From an uncultured Lachnospiraceae bacterium (GTDB taxonomy: Bacteria > Bacillota > Clostridia > Lachnospirales > Lachnospiraceae), in the NCBI GenBank assembly GCA_947624815.1, contig CANQME010000015.1, positions 1-40,902 on the forward strand: a DNA stretch of 40,902 nucleotides, given 5' to 3'. Below the pieces are notes generated by a model that was not told the DNA's origin, ran no database searches, and worked only from the letters and a program-made list of their open reading frames with translations. The position numbers and the translations under genes were made by a program. Of this stretch, positions 1 through 8,533 are shown piece by piece (within the stretch, counting starts at the first letter, position 1; each line of letters opens with the position of its first letter).

Positions 1-142
1 ATGTCCACCGTTACGGCCTCCACCTCTCCCCTGCGGACCAGCAGCTCCAGCTCCCGGGGGCCGGCCCCCGTGTCCACGGTGAGGCGGGTCCGGCCGGTGA
101 GCCCCGTCTCGTACACATATTTCCCGAAACACCGGATAGCCG
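1..142 (-). CDS. dapF: Partial host diaminopimelate epimerase (DapF) fragment, truncated at the phage junction and by the window edge
   Basis: Minus-strand translation of ~142->1 reads TAIRCFGKYVYETGLTGRTRLTVDTGAGPRELELLVRRGEVEAVTVD, matching the DapF GN(A/G)IRC..KYVYE..L....LTV.T..G region; very GC-rich compared with the adjacent phage DNA. Confidence 0.8.
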
Positions 143-150
143 TTTCCCCT

Positions 151-585
151 TTAAAACTTTTTTGATACCCCCTGGGCCTCTATCCACCGTTTCCGATATT
201 CCCTCAGTTCTTCGATGACGGCCCGATCGCCGGCATCCATCCGTGCATGGACTTCGTGATGGGATTGATCCGACAGATAGATCAGGTTGTCTACATCAAA
301 ACGCCTCTCCCAATCCTCTCTAATCGGGATGATATGGTGCGTAATCCGTCCGTAAACGATCCGGTGGTTCCTGTATAATTCATAAACATCTAATCCGCAG
401 AAAAAGTCTTTACAAGCTTTCTGCATCCTCTCCCATGGTTTCGATGCGTAGAATGCTGCGGATTTCCTGTCTCTTTTTTCCCTGTCATATCTTCTGGCTC
501 TGGCCCGTTCCATTTCTTTCATACATTCACAGGTTGTACCGGATGGGATCCGCTTCCCGCACCTGCTGCACTGCTTCCAGATCAT
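151..585 (-). CDS. HNH endonuclease
   Basis: CxxC...CxC N-terminus and THHIIPI...DNLIYLSDQSHHEVH HNH signature; located next to the terminase end of a phage genome as is typical. Confidence 0.85.
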   Translation of the reverse strand: MIWKQCSRCGKRIPSGTTCECMKEMERARARRYDREKRDRKSAAFYASKPWERMQKACKDFFCGLDVYELYRNHRIVYGRITHHIIPIREDWERRFDVDNLIYLSDQSHHEVHARMDAGDRAVIEELREYRKRWIEAQGVSKKF

Positions 586-713
586 TGCCTGATACCCCGT
601 TCTTTTTTATGGATACGAAATGACCGCCCAGGTATCTGGACGGCCATCCGGTAAAGGGAGAAAAGATCATGAGGACTATCGCCAAAGTCCTTTGGTCTCC
701 ATTATTGATTATA

Positions 714-1127
714 TCATGTATTTTTATGATTTTTATGCGGATTTAAAAATTCTTCGATTTTTCTGCTGACCCAGCTCTGATCTGCATGCATCTTCCTCCC
801 GACTCTCTCCTGCGTCATGCCCTCTAAAAAGTACAGTTGGAAAATTCTCCTGATTTTCCCGTCCGGGATCGCGAAAACCCATTCCTCGATGTTGTCCTGT
901 TCCGCCTCCAGTCTGGCAATCTGGTCCCGATAACGCTTCTCACGCTTTTCTTTGGCGGAATAATCATATCCTACAATGGAGTGCGGGACCGGATAACCTC
1001 TCCGGTAATCATGGACAACATCGTTACCGATCAGGCTGTCATCCTCTCCCAGATGTGTTAGCCGGTATTTCAGCTCCTTGATTTCCGCCTTGTTGCTTTG
1101 GTACTGTTCCAGCCTCTCCCGCGTCAT
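714..1127 (-). CDS. Phage sigma-factor-like / late transcription regulator (ArpU/RinA-like)
   Basis: C-terminal region-4-like HTH: IRRIFQLYFLEGMTQERVGRKMHADQSWVSRKIEEFL. Confidence 0.6.
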   Translation of the reverse strand: MTRERLEQYQSNKAEIKELKYRLTHLGEDDSLIGNDVVHDYRRGYPVPHSIVGYDYSAKEKREKRYRDQIARLEAEQDNIEEWVFAIPDGKIRRIFQLYFLEGMTQERVGRKMHADQSWVSRKIEEFLNPHKNHKNT

Positions 1128-1222
1128 GCTCCCGCTCCATCCTCTCTTATTTGCCCAGTTTTATATACTCGCTGTTCAACCAGTTAGCCTGTGCTTTATG
1201 TAGTCCCAGATAACTGCTATAA

Positions 1223-1498
1223 TTACGCTCGGACAATCCGTTCCCGTGGCGGCATCTCGAAAATGATATCTGTTCCTGATTCTGCATAAGATATAGTATT
1301 TGCAAAATCATTTATCGCCGATAAGCAGTCTTCCTCCGCATCATATTCCGCAACAACTTCTCCCCGCCCATCATCTTTTTCAATATACACTATGTATTCC
1401 TCTATTCTTTCCCTTTTTCCTCCGCGTTGCCTGTGTTTCATGCTATACTGCATCAGATTGATAATATTTTTTCTACTTTGTGGGACAATAAAAACCAT
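1223..1498 (-). CDS. Hypothetical protein (true start probably internal)
   Basis: ORF in operon orientation; acidic C-terminal part. Confidence 0.45.
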   Translation of the reverse strand: MVFIVPQSRKNIINLMQYSMKHRQRGGKRERIEEYIVYIEKDDGRGEVVAEYDAEEDCLSAINDFANTISYAESGTDIIFEMPPRERIVRA

Positions 1499-1548
1499 CT
1501 CTTTTCTCCCTCTCTTATTTGCAAGCCTCTCTTATTCACGTAAACAGT

Positions 1549-1851
1549 TCATTGCTTAATCTCTTGCATTTCCTTCTGTTCAAGGTACTGTTTACCAAGC
1601 CAAATCCCCATAGCTGCGTTCTTTTCTGCTAACTTCCACTGCATTCTTCTAAGACTTGCTCGCCCCATTTGCCGTTTTTCGGCAAAAACCTCCGAAAAAG
1701 TTTTGCGATATGTCTTTTTGCACCATGTGTTTAATGTATCCTCGCAGCACCCAAAAACAGAGCATATTTCTATTTCTGTGCATTGCATACCGCACAGCGC
1801 TTCAAACTGTCTTTTATCAATTTCTATTTTGGGTCTGCCCATCTTTGCCAT
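1549..1851 (-). CDS. Hypothetical HTH protein
   Basis: MGRPKIEIDKRQFEALCGMQCTEIEICSVFGCCEDTLNTWCKKTY resembles phage HTH / small-terminase-like N-terminal domains. Confidence 0.6.
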   Translation of the reverse strand: MAKMGRPKIEIDKRQFEALCGMQCTEIEICSVFGCCEDTLNTWCKKTYRKTFSEVFAEKRQMGRASLRRMQWKLAEKNAAMGIWLGKQYLEQKEMQEIKQ

Positions 1852-1855
1852 TCAA

Positions 1856-3019
1856 TCACCTCGGTTCGCTTATCAGCTTCGCCGTCTGTCCCGTAAACTT
1901 TTCCCACCGGTCAATAATAACATCAACATAACGTGGGTCTAACTCCATCAAATAGCCTGTCCTTCCGTCCTGTTCCGCAGCCATGATTGTCGTTCCGCTT
2001 CCTCCGAATAAATCCAAAACTATATCGCCTGACTTAGTGCTGTTCCGGATCTGGTAATCAAATAAAGCAATTGGTTTCATGGTTGGATGTTCTTTGCTTG
2101 CTGTTGGACTGTCATAGTTGAGGATTGTGCTTTGTTTTCTGTCAGAGTACCAGTTATGAGAAGCGCCATCCGCCCATCCGTACAAACATGGTTCATGCTG
2201 CCATTGATAATCCTGACGACCTAACGTAAACCTGTTTTTTGCCCATATTAGATTTTGCCGTAACGAAAGCCCTGCATCACAGACGGCTCCTCTGAACGTA
2301 TATCCCTCATTATCGGCATGCCAAATATAAAAACTTGCGCCGGGTTTCATGACAGCCTTTGCATTTTCAAGGCTTTTTTTCAAAAAATTCCGAAACTCTT
2401 CTTCCGGCATGCTATCATTTTGAATTGTGAGTGCATCCTTTGTTTTCCCGGTATAAGCAATGTTGTATGGTGGGTCTGTCAAAAACAAATCTACTTTCTG
2501 ACCATCAACAAGCTTCTCCACGTCCGCAAACCTTGTGCTGTCTCCGCACATCAGCCTGTGCCGCCCTAACTGATAGATGTCGCCCAGCTTCGCTTTCGGT
2601 TCTGCCGGAGGCTCTGCGTCATACTCGTCCTCAGTCACTTTCGGTGGCTCTTCATCATCGCCGATATCAAAGCCAAAATCAAAGTCACCAAAGTCAAGCC
2701 CTTCCAGTTCGTCCGCCAGTAAGTCAAAATCCCATTCTGCAAACTCGTTTGTCTTGTTATCAAGCAGACGATACTTTCGCTTCTGCTCCTCGGTCAGCCC
2801 TGCCTTTACGACGCACTCGGCTTCTTTGCGCCCGAGCTTTTTCAGCGCCTTGTATCTTGTATGACCGGCAAGGATAACATTATCTTCGTCCACGATAATC
2901 GGCGCTATGTATCCGCACTGCCGGATGCTCTCCGCAACCGCTTCCACCGCCTGATCGTTACGGCGCGGGTTATTCTCGTATGGTTTTATGTCTGATAATT
3001 TTACCTTTATGAACTCCAT
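1856..3019 (-). CDS. ParB/sulfiredoxin-like domain fused to a DNA (N6-adenine/N4-cytosine) methyltransferase
   Basis: N-term ParB-like IKPYENNPRRNDQAVEAVAESIRQCGYIAPIIVDEDNVILAGHTRYKAL; TDPPYNIAY catalytic motif; DLFGGSGTTIMAAEQ SAM motif. Confidence 0.92.
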   Translation of the reverse strand: MEFIKVKLSDIKPYENNPRRNDQAVEAVAESIRQCGYIAPIIVDEDNVILAGHTRYKALKKLGRKEAECVVKAGLTEEQKRKYRLLDNKTNEFAEWDFDLLADELEGLDFGDFDFGFDIGDDEEPPKVTEDEYDAEPPAEPKAKLGDIYQLGRHRLMCGDSTRFADVEKLVDGQKVDLFLTDPPYNIAYTGKTKDALTIQNDSMPEEEFRNFLKKSLENAKAVMKPGASFYIWHADNEGYTFRGAVCDAGLSLRQNLIWAKNRFTLGRQDYQWQHEPCLYGWADGASHNWYSDRKQSTILNYDSPTASKEHPTMKPIALFDYQIRNSTKSGDIVLDLFGGSGTTIMAAEQDGRTGYLMELDPRYVDVIIDRWEKFTGQTAKLISEPR

Positions 3020-3032
3020 CTTATCTCCTTGC

Positions 3033-3404
3033 TTATGCCGTCAGAAGCGGCACTTCCCCGCCACTGTCCCAACTATCGTAATAATAGCCATTAACCACGC
3101 AAGCTACATGCCCCGGTATTGCAAGCATATACACGCCATGCGGATTGTCCCGGCAGAAATCGTCAACGGTATAGATGTCCTGTCCGTGGTCGTCAACCAC
3201 ATTTCGCCGGAAGCCGTTGCGCCGGAGATAAGCACCCCAAATGTGGTTCGCACTGGGCATATCGCAGAGTTCAAATCCAACAGAGGATAGTTCTGCATAT
3301 ACTGTTTCCCAATCCTTGTTTAACGCTTTGGATAATGCTCTGATAGTGCAGTCGCCGACACGTTTTGACAAAGGATTGGCATTGTATTCACGCCAATGGT
3401 TCAT
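3033..3404 (-). CDS. Papain-like-fold phage protein (putative cysteine peptidase-like)
   Basis: GDCTIRALSKAL (Cys) and GHVACVVNGYYYDSWDSG (His...Asp) layout. Confidence 0.55.
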   Translation of the reverse strand: MNHWREYNANPLSKRVGDCTIRALSKALNKDWETVYAELSSVGFELCDMPSANHIWGAYLRRNGFRRNVVDDHGQDIYTVDDFCRDNPHGVYMLAIPGHVACVVNGYYYDSWDSGGEVPLLTA

Positions 3405-3408
3405 AATA

Positions 3409-3684
3409 CTACTTCCTTTCGCTTATCTGCTCATTGAAATCGCTCCAATCTATCGCCTGACCGCAATTCGGGCAATACTTGTCTTTCCACTTCTTGTTTG
3501 CTCGCAATCCACAACCGCATTGACATTCATATTGACCGGTTGGGTATACATTTGTAAGAGCAATCGGTTTCTGCGGAGTTGCTTTTCTTTGCAACTTTAG
3601 CAATTCAACCATGTATTGTTTCATGTTTTCCGGGATTTCTACCGCTCCCAGATTTGCGGTTGCTGTGTATTCTTTATCATTCAT
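3409..3684 (-). CDS. Zinc-ribbon hypothetical protein
   Basis: CQCGCGLRANKKWKDKYCPNCG. Confidence 0.6.
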   Translation of the reverse strand: MNDKEYTATANLGAVEIPENMKQYMVELLKLQRKATPQKPIALTNVYPTGQYECQCGCGLRANKKWKDKYCPNCGQAIDWSDFNEQISERK

Positions 3685-3745
3685 ACCGCCTACCTCTCTT
3701 TCCCCTTTATTTTACCGCACAACGGTAAGAATGTTGTATACACCT

Positions 3746-3925
3746 TTATGCGAGATTACTTACAATCCTATGAGTTTCTGCGTCCTTGCCTTTCATCATT
3801 TCCTCTAAAGGTTCTCTTTCTTCGCATTTTGCAGCAGCTTTCCACCTGTATGTATAGACAGGGAAAGAGCGATTTCCGAGGATATTCGGTAAAACATACT
3901 GTTCTTTTCTTTCAAGGAAAAACAT
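3746..3925 (-). CDS. Small hypothetical protein (59 aa), below the supplied ORF-track cutoff
   Basis: MFFLERKEQYVLPNILGNRSFPVYTYRWKAAAKCEEREPLEEMMKGKDAETHRIVSNLA; AAAGGAG SD-like sequence upstream of ATG; fills an operon gap. Confidence 0.5.
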   Translation of the reverse strand: MFFLERKEQYVLPNILGNRSFPVYTYRWKAAAKCEEREPLEEMMKGKDAETHRIVSNLA

Positions 3926-3964
3926 ATTTCATTCTCCTTTCGCCGCCTTATATCTCTGTACCGC

Positions 3965-4245
3965 TCATTCAAACATAATCTTCATATCGCTTGCCAACGC
4001 ATAGCCATACTCCCGATTAGCGCCGCAGGATTTCTCCCAACCCTTCAGCATATAAATGCCCTCACACATTTCCAACAGAGCAATGTCAATCTTCATAAAA
4101 TCCTCATAAGAACACCGTCCATCTTTGCCGGATTGATAACAGAAAATCCCTGTTCGGTCAGTTTCTTTTCGGCTTTTGCGAACCGCTCCATATAATCATC
4201 AGTCCCACTTACTTTGCCGGATATGTAAATCAATGTATCGTTCAT
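3965..4245 (-). pseudogene. DUF4406 (nucleoside deoxyribosyltransferase-like) gene with an internal frameshift
   Basis: Frame 0: MNDTLIYISGKVSGTDDYMERFAKAEKKLTEQGFSVINPAKMDG; the rest of the family signature (CSYEDFMKIDIALLEMCEGIYMLKGWEKSCGANREYGYALASDMKIMFE) is in the -1 frame ending at 3965. Confidence 0.75.
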
Positions 4246-4351
4246 GTTATTTTCCTTTCGCATTTTCATAACGCCGCGCCGCTCCACGTGCCGCCGCGGA
4301 TTGTAAGTAACGTGTTGATTTCTGATGTGATGTCCATTTGTTAGTCCTCCA

Positions 4352-5035
4352 TTATGCAAGCCGCTCTATCCCTAAATTGAATATGGATAGCTGTGCTTTC
4401 TCTAAATCAAGTCTTTTGCTTGCCAAATCGTAATAATATGGGTCTTTTTCAAATCCTATGTACTGATAGCCGTTTCTGTGAAATGCCACAAGGCTTGAAG
4501 CACTTCCAACATGAGTATCAAGAATTTTGTCACCCTGTTTTGCATATTTTGAAAGCAACCATTCATACAGAGCAACAGGTTTTTGATTCGGATGTATGCG
4601 GTATTCCTTGTTTTTCATATCGCCTTGTAACATTCCCGCCCATCTGAAGCGGAATATCTTCACTGCAGAATCAAAACTACCCCACGCAAGTTCGCAATCA
4701 GCAAAATCCGATTCGCCGTTTTCCTTGTCCCAAACAACCCAACATTTTGAATCGTACGGAATCTTGCTGATAAAGTGATTTGCTCCCCATATAATCTGAT
4801 TTTTCGATACTCTGAAAAGTTCATCAAAGTATTCCTTATCTGGTGCTTTCAAGTCATTTCCCGCATATCCTTTATAATCTTTTGCTTTAGCAATCTTTCC
4901 TCTTGTGTGATTCTTTGAACCATCCTCACCTATACCATAAGGCACGTCCACTATTGCTAAATCAAAATACTTATCCGGGAATTGTGGAAGATATTCCATG
5001 CAATCGCCGTAGACAAAGCTGTTCAATTCTATCAT
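4352..5035 (-). CDS. DNA methyltransferase (N4/N6 type)
   Basis: MIELNSFVYGDCMEYLPQFPDKYFDLAIVDVPYGIG; C-terminal ILDTHVGSASSLVAFHRNGYQYIGFEKD; start set to MIELNS. Confidence 0.85.
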   Translation of the reverse strand: MIELNSFVYGDCMEYLPQFPDKYFDLAIVDVPYGIGEDGSKNHTRGKIAKAKDYKGYAGNDLKAPDKEYFDELFRVSKNQIIWGANHFISKIPYDSKCWVVWDKENGESDFADCELAWGSFDSAVKIFRFRWAGMLQGDMKNKEYRIHPNQKPVALYEWLLSKYAKQGDKILDTHVGSASSLVAFHRNGYQYIGFEKDPYYYDLASKRLDLEKAQLSIFNLGIERLA

Positions 5036-5115
5036 TTTGCACGCTCCCAATAATACTGCGGCACTTCTCACCGCTTTTTGCTCAGGACATTGGTGTCCCT
5101 GCCATTTTTATAATA

Positions 5116-6492
5116 TTACGCAAATGCTATCTGCCCGCTCTGCTGTACATAGATCATTGGTAACGGCACCCTCTCTCCCTCTCTGAGATACAGACAGTTT
5201 GCCTTTGCCAAGGCCTTTGCCATAACGGGCACGACGCTGTTTCCGATGCGTGCAACCTGTTCACTCGTTGGATACGGGCGCCAGCTACTGTCGCGATCAA
5301 TAATATAATCTTTCGGAAATCCCTGCATGACTTTCAGCTCTTCTGGCTTCAGCATTCTCAGGAAGACGTCTTTTAAGATATACTGATCCCCGTTTATATT
5401 TGTCACAGCGTTTACAAGACCGAATCTGTCCTTTGTTGTGATCGTATCAAGAGGTCGATCTAACGTTTGGCAGTTTCCCCCGCTTCCGTAGTATTTTATG
5501 AGGAAAGCACTTATCAGCCCAAAATGACCGGGCGATGTTGTGATCGTGTGCAGCGGCTCTTCACACACCTGTCCGATACACGTTTTATAAAACTTTGTGA
5601 TAAACGCTGTCACAAGGCCGTATCGGTTGCTCGTGTCAATCGTCTTGATCGGTTCCGTGAGAAGCTGCCCGCGTGATTCTCCCGCCTTTTGCTCTCCGTG
5701 ATACTGAATGAGAAATGCAGCTGCTCTCTTGTCTTCCACGATATACGGATCCGGATTATTGACGACATATTTTACATATCCATTTGCGATCCTGCGCATT
5801 GTAGCCTCTGCAAGCGGTCTCTTGCGGTCAAATATGGTTTTCCCAAGGTCCGACCAATCTATGTAATCTCCGCATTTCAGCCACTTTTTCTTTCCCTTAT
5901 CGCCTGTCTTGCTGTGCGTTGGTTCTGGCCATATGATTGGCCGGCCGTCTCTGCGGAAGATTGCATACCAGCGCTTGCGAGTAGTTGGTGCTCCATAGTC
6001 TGCAGCAACCAGCACTCGGCAGTCAAAATTGTAATTCAATGATTTCATAGCAAGAATGAATTTCCGGTAATCCTCGCCTTTCCGCTCTTTGATCGGCCGG
6101 CCGGCATCGTCAAGCGGTCCCCAATCCTGAATCTCCTCCACATTCTCCATGATAATCACATCAGGCAAGATCGCCTTTGCGTGCTTATACACCGCCCATG
6201 GAAGGATCCGAAGCCCTTTTTCGCGGGGCTTTCCGCCTTTCGCCTTACTGTGAGAAGTGCAGTCCGGTGACGCCCACATCAGTGCCACCTTCCGATCACT
6301 TACATATTTTTTCAGGTCTACTTTAAAAATATCTTCCGTAAGATGAAGGGTACTTGGATGATTTACTGCGTGCATCCTGATTGCCTGCGGATCATGGTTG
6401 ATTGCAATATCTACCGGCCTTCCAAGCGCCATCTCTATCCCGACACTGGCTCCTCCTCCGCCTGCAAAACAATCTATGATCAGTTCGTGCAT
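5116..6492 (-). CDS. DNA (cytosine-5-)methyltransferase
   Basis: DCFAGGGGASVGIEMA, WASPDCTSHSKAKGG, IIMENVEEI, YGAPTTRKRWYAIFRR, VMQGFPKDYIID, RIGNSVVPVMAKAL motifs. Confidence 0.93.
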   Translation of the reverse strand: MHELIIDCFAGGGGASVGIEMALGRPVDIAINHDPQAIRMHAVNHPSTLHLTEDIFKVDLKKYVSDRKVALMWASPDCTSHSKAKGGKPREKGLRILPWAVYKHAKAILPDVIIMENVEEIQDWGPLDDAGRPIKERKGEDYRKFILAMKSLNYNFDCRVLVAADYGAPTTRKRWYAIFRRDGRPIIWPEPTHSKTGDKGKKKWLKCGDYIDWSDLGKTIFDRKRPLAEATMRRIANGYVKYVVNNPDPYIVEDKRAAAFLIQYHGEQKAGESRGQLLTEPIKTIDTSNRYGLVTAFITKFYKTCIGQVCEEPLHTITTSPGHFGLISAFLIKYYGSGGNCQTLDRPLDTITTKDRFGLVNAVTNINGDQYILKDVFLRMLKPEELKVMQGFPKDYIIDRDSSWRPYPTSEQVARIGNSVVPVMAKALAKANCLYLREGERVPLPMIYVQQSGQIAFA

Positions 6493-6498
6493 TTTTCT

Positions 6499-7617
6499 TC
6501 AACCCTCCAAAAAATCAAATAATGACATTTGATTTTCATGTGCCTGTTTCTTCGCTCTTTCCGCGTTCATTCTGAGCCTTTTGTATTCGTTATATTTTTT
6601 GCGATACTCATAACTTTTCCCGAAGATATTCCATGCCGCCTTTACAACGTTTGGCTCATACGGTCGTATCTTTTCAAGATCTTCTATTGCTTTATAGGAG
6701 ATCGGGCATCCGCAGCAGCCTGTCCTCGTAAGCCCGTACACCTCATAAGCGTCCGAATATCGGATACTGTAATGCTCTTTATACCATGCCTTGTCCGAAT
6801 CAGAAACATAATAGAGCGGCCGCAAGCGGTATTGACCATCGGCAGTTTCTGTGAAGCAAAGAGATGTATTATCCTTTCGCGGGACTGACCTCATCCCTCC
6901 CTCGTCCCGACGCTCGCCAGTGATAATCATGTCGTAATCTTTCTGCACACGGTGAGCAACCTGCTTTTTGCAGTAGTCGCAGCACTTCGCGCTGATCTGA
7001 AAATCCGGAGGATACTCCGCGATAAAATCCCGCATATACTTTGATGAGTTAATCACAAGCTGGATGTTCGGTCTTGATTCTCCGGCCGAATTGCAGCAAC
7101 ACAGAAAATTGATGACGCTCTCGCTCTTCGGATAGCGTTCTTTCAATTCTCTTCGCTTCGCTGACTTATCTTCCGCCTGTTCATATTCCTTCGCAATTGA
7201 TAGCGGTATTCCTTTCTTTTGCCATTCAGAGAGTCCGGCAGACATAATTTTTGATACGAACGGAACACCATATTTTCTTGTTGCATTCACGATATTGATC
7301 TTCGGCTTTTCTTTTTTAATTTCGATTCCATATTTCTTCGCGGTCGCCTTTACATGATCTTTTATTGCCTGCATTTCCAGTCCAGTATTGAAGAACACAT
7401 ACTTGACTGGCGGCAGATAGAATGCGGTCCTTGTCCGCTCAATGAGATCAATCAGAATATCACTGTCTGAGCCCCCTGAATAAGAGCAAATTGCTTTCGG
7501 ATGTTCTTTCAATCTTTTAGCAATGATGCTTTGAATTGCCTGAAATTTTGCCGGCGCGTCAAAATCGGCGTATGCTGGTCTGTCTGTATATACCCGGCTT
7601 TTGTATTCTCCTTTCAT
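6499..7617 (-). CDS. Phosphoadenosine phosphosulfate reductase-family PP-loop protein
   Basis: PP-loop-like CSYSGGSDSDILIDLIE; Cys clusters CCDYCKKQ and TGCCGCPIS. Confidence 0.85.
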   Translation of the reverse strand: MKGEYKSRVYTDRPAYADFDAPAKFQAIQSIIAKRLKEHPKAICSYSGGSDSDILIDLIERTRTAFYLPPVKYVFFNTGLEMQAIKDHVKATAKKYGIEIKKEKPKINIVNATRKYGVPFVSKIMSAGLSEWQKKGIPLSIAKEYEQAEDKSAKRRELKERYPKSESVINFLCCCNSAGESRPNIQLVINSSKYMRDFIAEYPPDFQISAKCCDYCKKQVAHRVQKDYDMIITGERRDEGGMRSVPRKDNTSLCFTETADGQYRLRPLYYVSDSDKAWYKEHYSIRYSDAYEVYGLTRTGCCGCPISYKAIEDLEKIRPYEPNVVKAAWNIFGKSYEYRKKYNEYKRLRMNAERAKKQAHENQMSLFDFLEG

Positions 7618-8041
7618 AGCAGTGTCTCTTCCTCCTTTTTCAGCATTCTTTTATAACATTCTTCACATCCAATGCTGTTTACAAGCGAGCATCCTATATA
7701 TCCATCCTGAAACACGCTCACATTCGCTTCCAGGCAGGTTCTTACGACCTGTCCCTGATATTTTTCAAAATGTCTGCAAATATACGTTGGATAAAAGACT
7801 CCTCCCCGATACCAATACGCCTGGTCTTTGCGCCAGTTGCTCCATCCCGTCCGCGGCGCTTCTGTCGGATGCGCCCTGTCATACGGATCCGCTTCGGCCC
7901 GACGATCATCGTAACATCTTCCATACGGGCACCGGCTGCTCCACCAGTATAGACAATTTTGACAGATGCAGGACCCGCAGCCGCCATATACTTTTTTGTC
8001 TCTCTCCCGAATATACGGATCTGCCCGGGTATCTGTTTCAC
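7614..8041 (-). CDS. Cys-rich phage protein in frame only through a -1 shift (programmed frameshift, indel or assembly error)
   Basis: GTG at 8041 (GTGA overlap with the upstream stop) gives VKQIPGQIRIFGRETKK to A AAA AAG (7997-7991); the -1 frame then reads VYGGCGSCICQNCLYWWSSRCPYGRCYDDRRAEADPYDRAHPTEAPRTGWSNWRKDQAYWYRGGVFYPTYICRHFEKYQGQVVRTCLEANVSVFQDGYIGCSLVNSIGCEECYKRMLKKEEETLL, stop at 7614. Confidence 0.6.
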
Positions 8042-8196
8042 GGCTTTGTCCCTTCTTCCGGTTTGTAAAACTTGCATTTTCCTTCTTCTGCGCAGAACAA
8101 TTTCATCAGCCCGTCGCATCTCTCCGGTTTCTGATCCCCGATTGGCGGCCGGTACATCCGGCAGTCTTTCTTCGGTTTATACCTGTTTTTTTTCAT
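8038..8196 (-). CDS. Small Cys-containing phage protein (52 aa)
   Basis: MKKNRYKPKKDCRMYRPPIGDQKPERCDGLMKLFCAEEGKCKFYKPEEGTKP; below ORF-track cutoff; overlaps neighbours in operon style. Confidence 0.6.
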   Translation of the reverse strand: MKKNRYKPKKDCRMYRPPIGDQKPERCDGLMKLFCAEEGKCKFYKPEEGTKP

Positions 8197-8533
8197 ATCT
8201 TCCCCTTTCCAAAAACATGAGTGATATGTAGCTTGGACATAATCTTAATTCTGTTTTCCGGTATCCGGTTCCGATCTGATATCTGATCCCGGATTCATAT
8301 GTCAGGAGCACTGTATACGGATATTTCTTTTTGACAGTCGCATAATGTCCGCTGATATTTCCGTCTTCATCTACGGTTGGAATCCACACAAGCATACCCG
8401 GCTGCAGCCGGTCCTTATAGTGTTCAATTTCTTTCGGATAGATCCCGTTAGCAAGGCGCTTCTCGTTCCTGACGGTTCCTGTATCGATCCTACTCCTTCT
8501 TTTCTGAATTTTTTCTGTTTTGTGCCGTTCCAT
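8177..8533 (-). CDS. Hypothetical phage protein
   Basis: Codon-like ORF in operon with overlaps to both neighbours. Confidence 0.6.
   Translation of the reverse strand: MERHKTEKIQKRRSRIDTGTVRNEKRLANGIYPKEIEHYKDRLQPGMLVWIPTVDEDGNISGHYATVKKKYPYTVLLTYESGIRYQIGTGYRKTELRLCPSYISLMFLERGRYEKKQV

Noticed and set aside
2318-2877. Overlapping plus-strand ORFs opposite the ParB-methyltransferase
   Set aside because: Antisense shadows with low-complexity Ser/Pro/Arg content.
7742-8119. 125-aa minus ORF (MRRADEIVLRRRRKMQ...)
   Set aside because: Arg-rich out-of-frame reading over two better-supported small Cys-containing genes; only the VKQIPGQIRIFGRETKK portion is likely coding.
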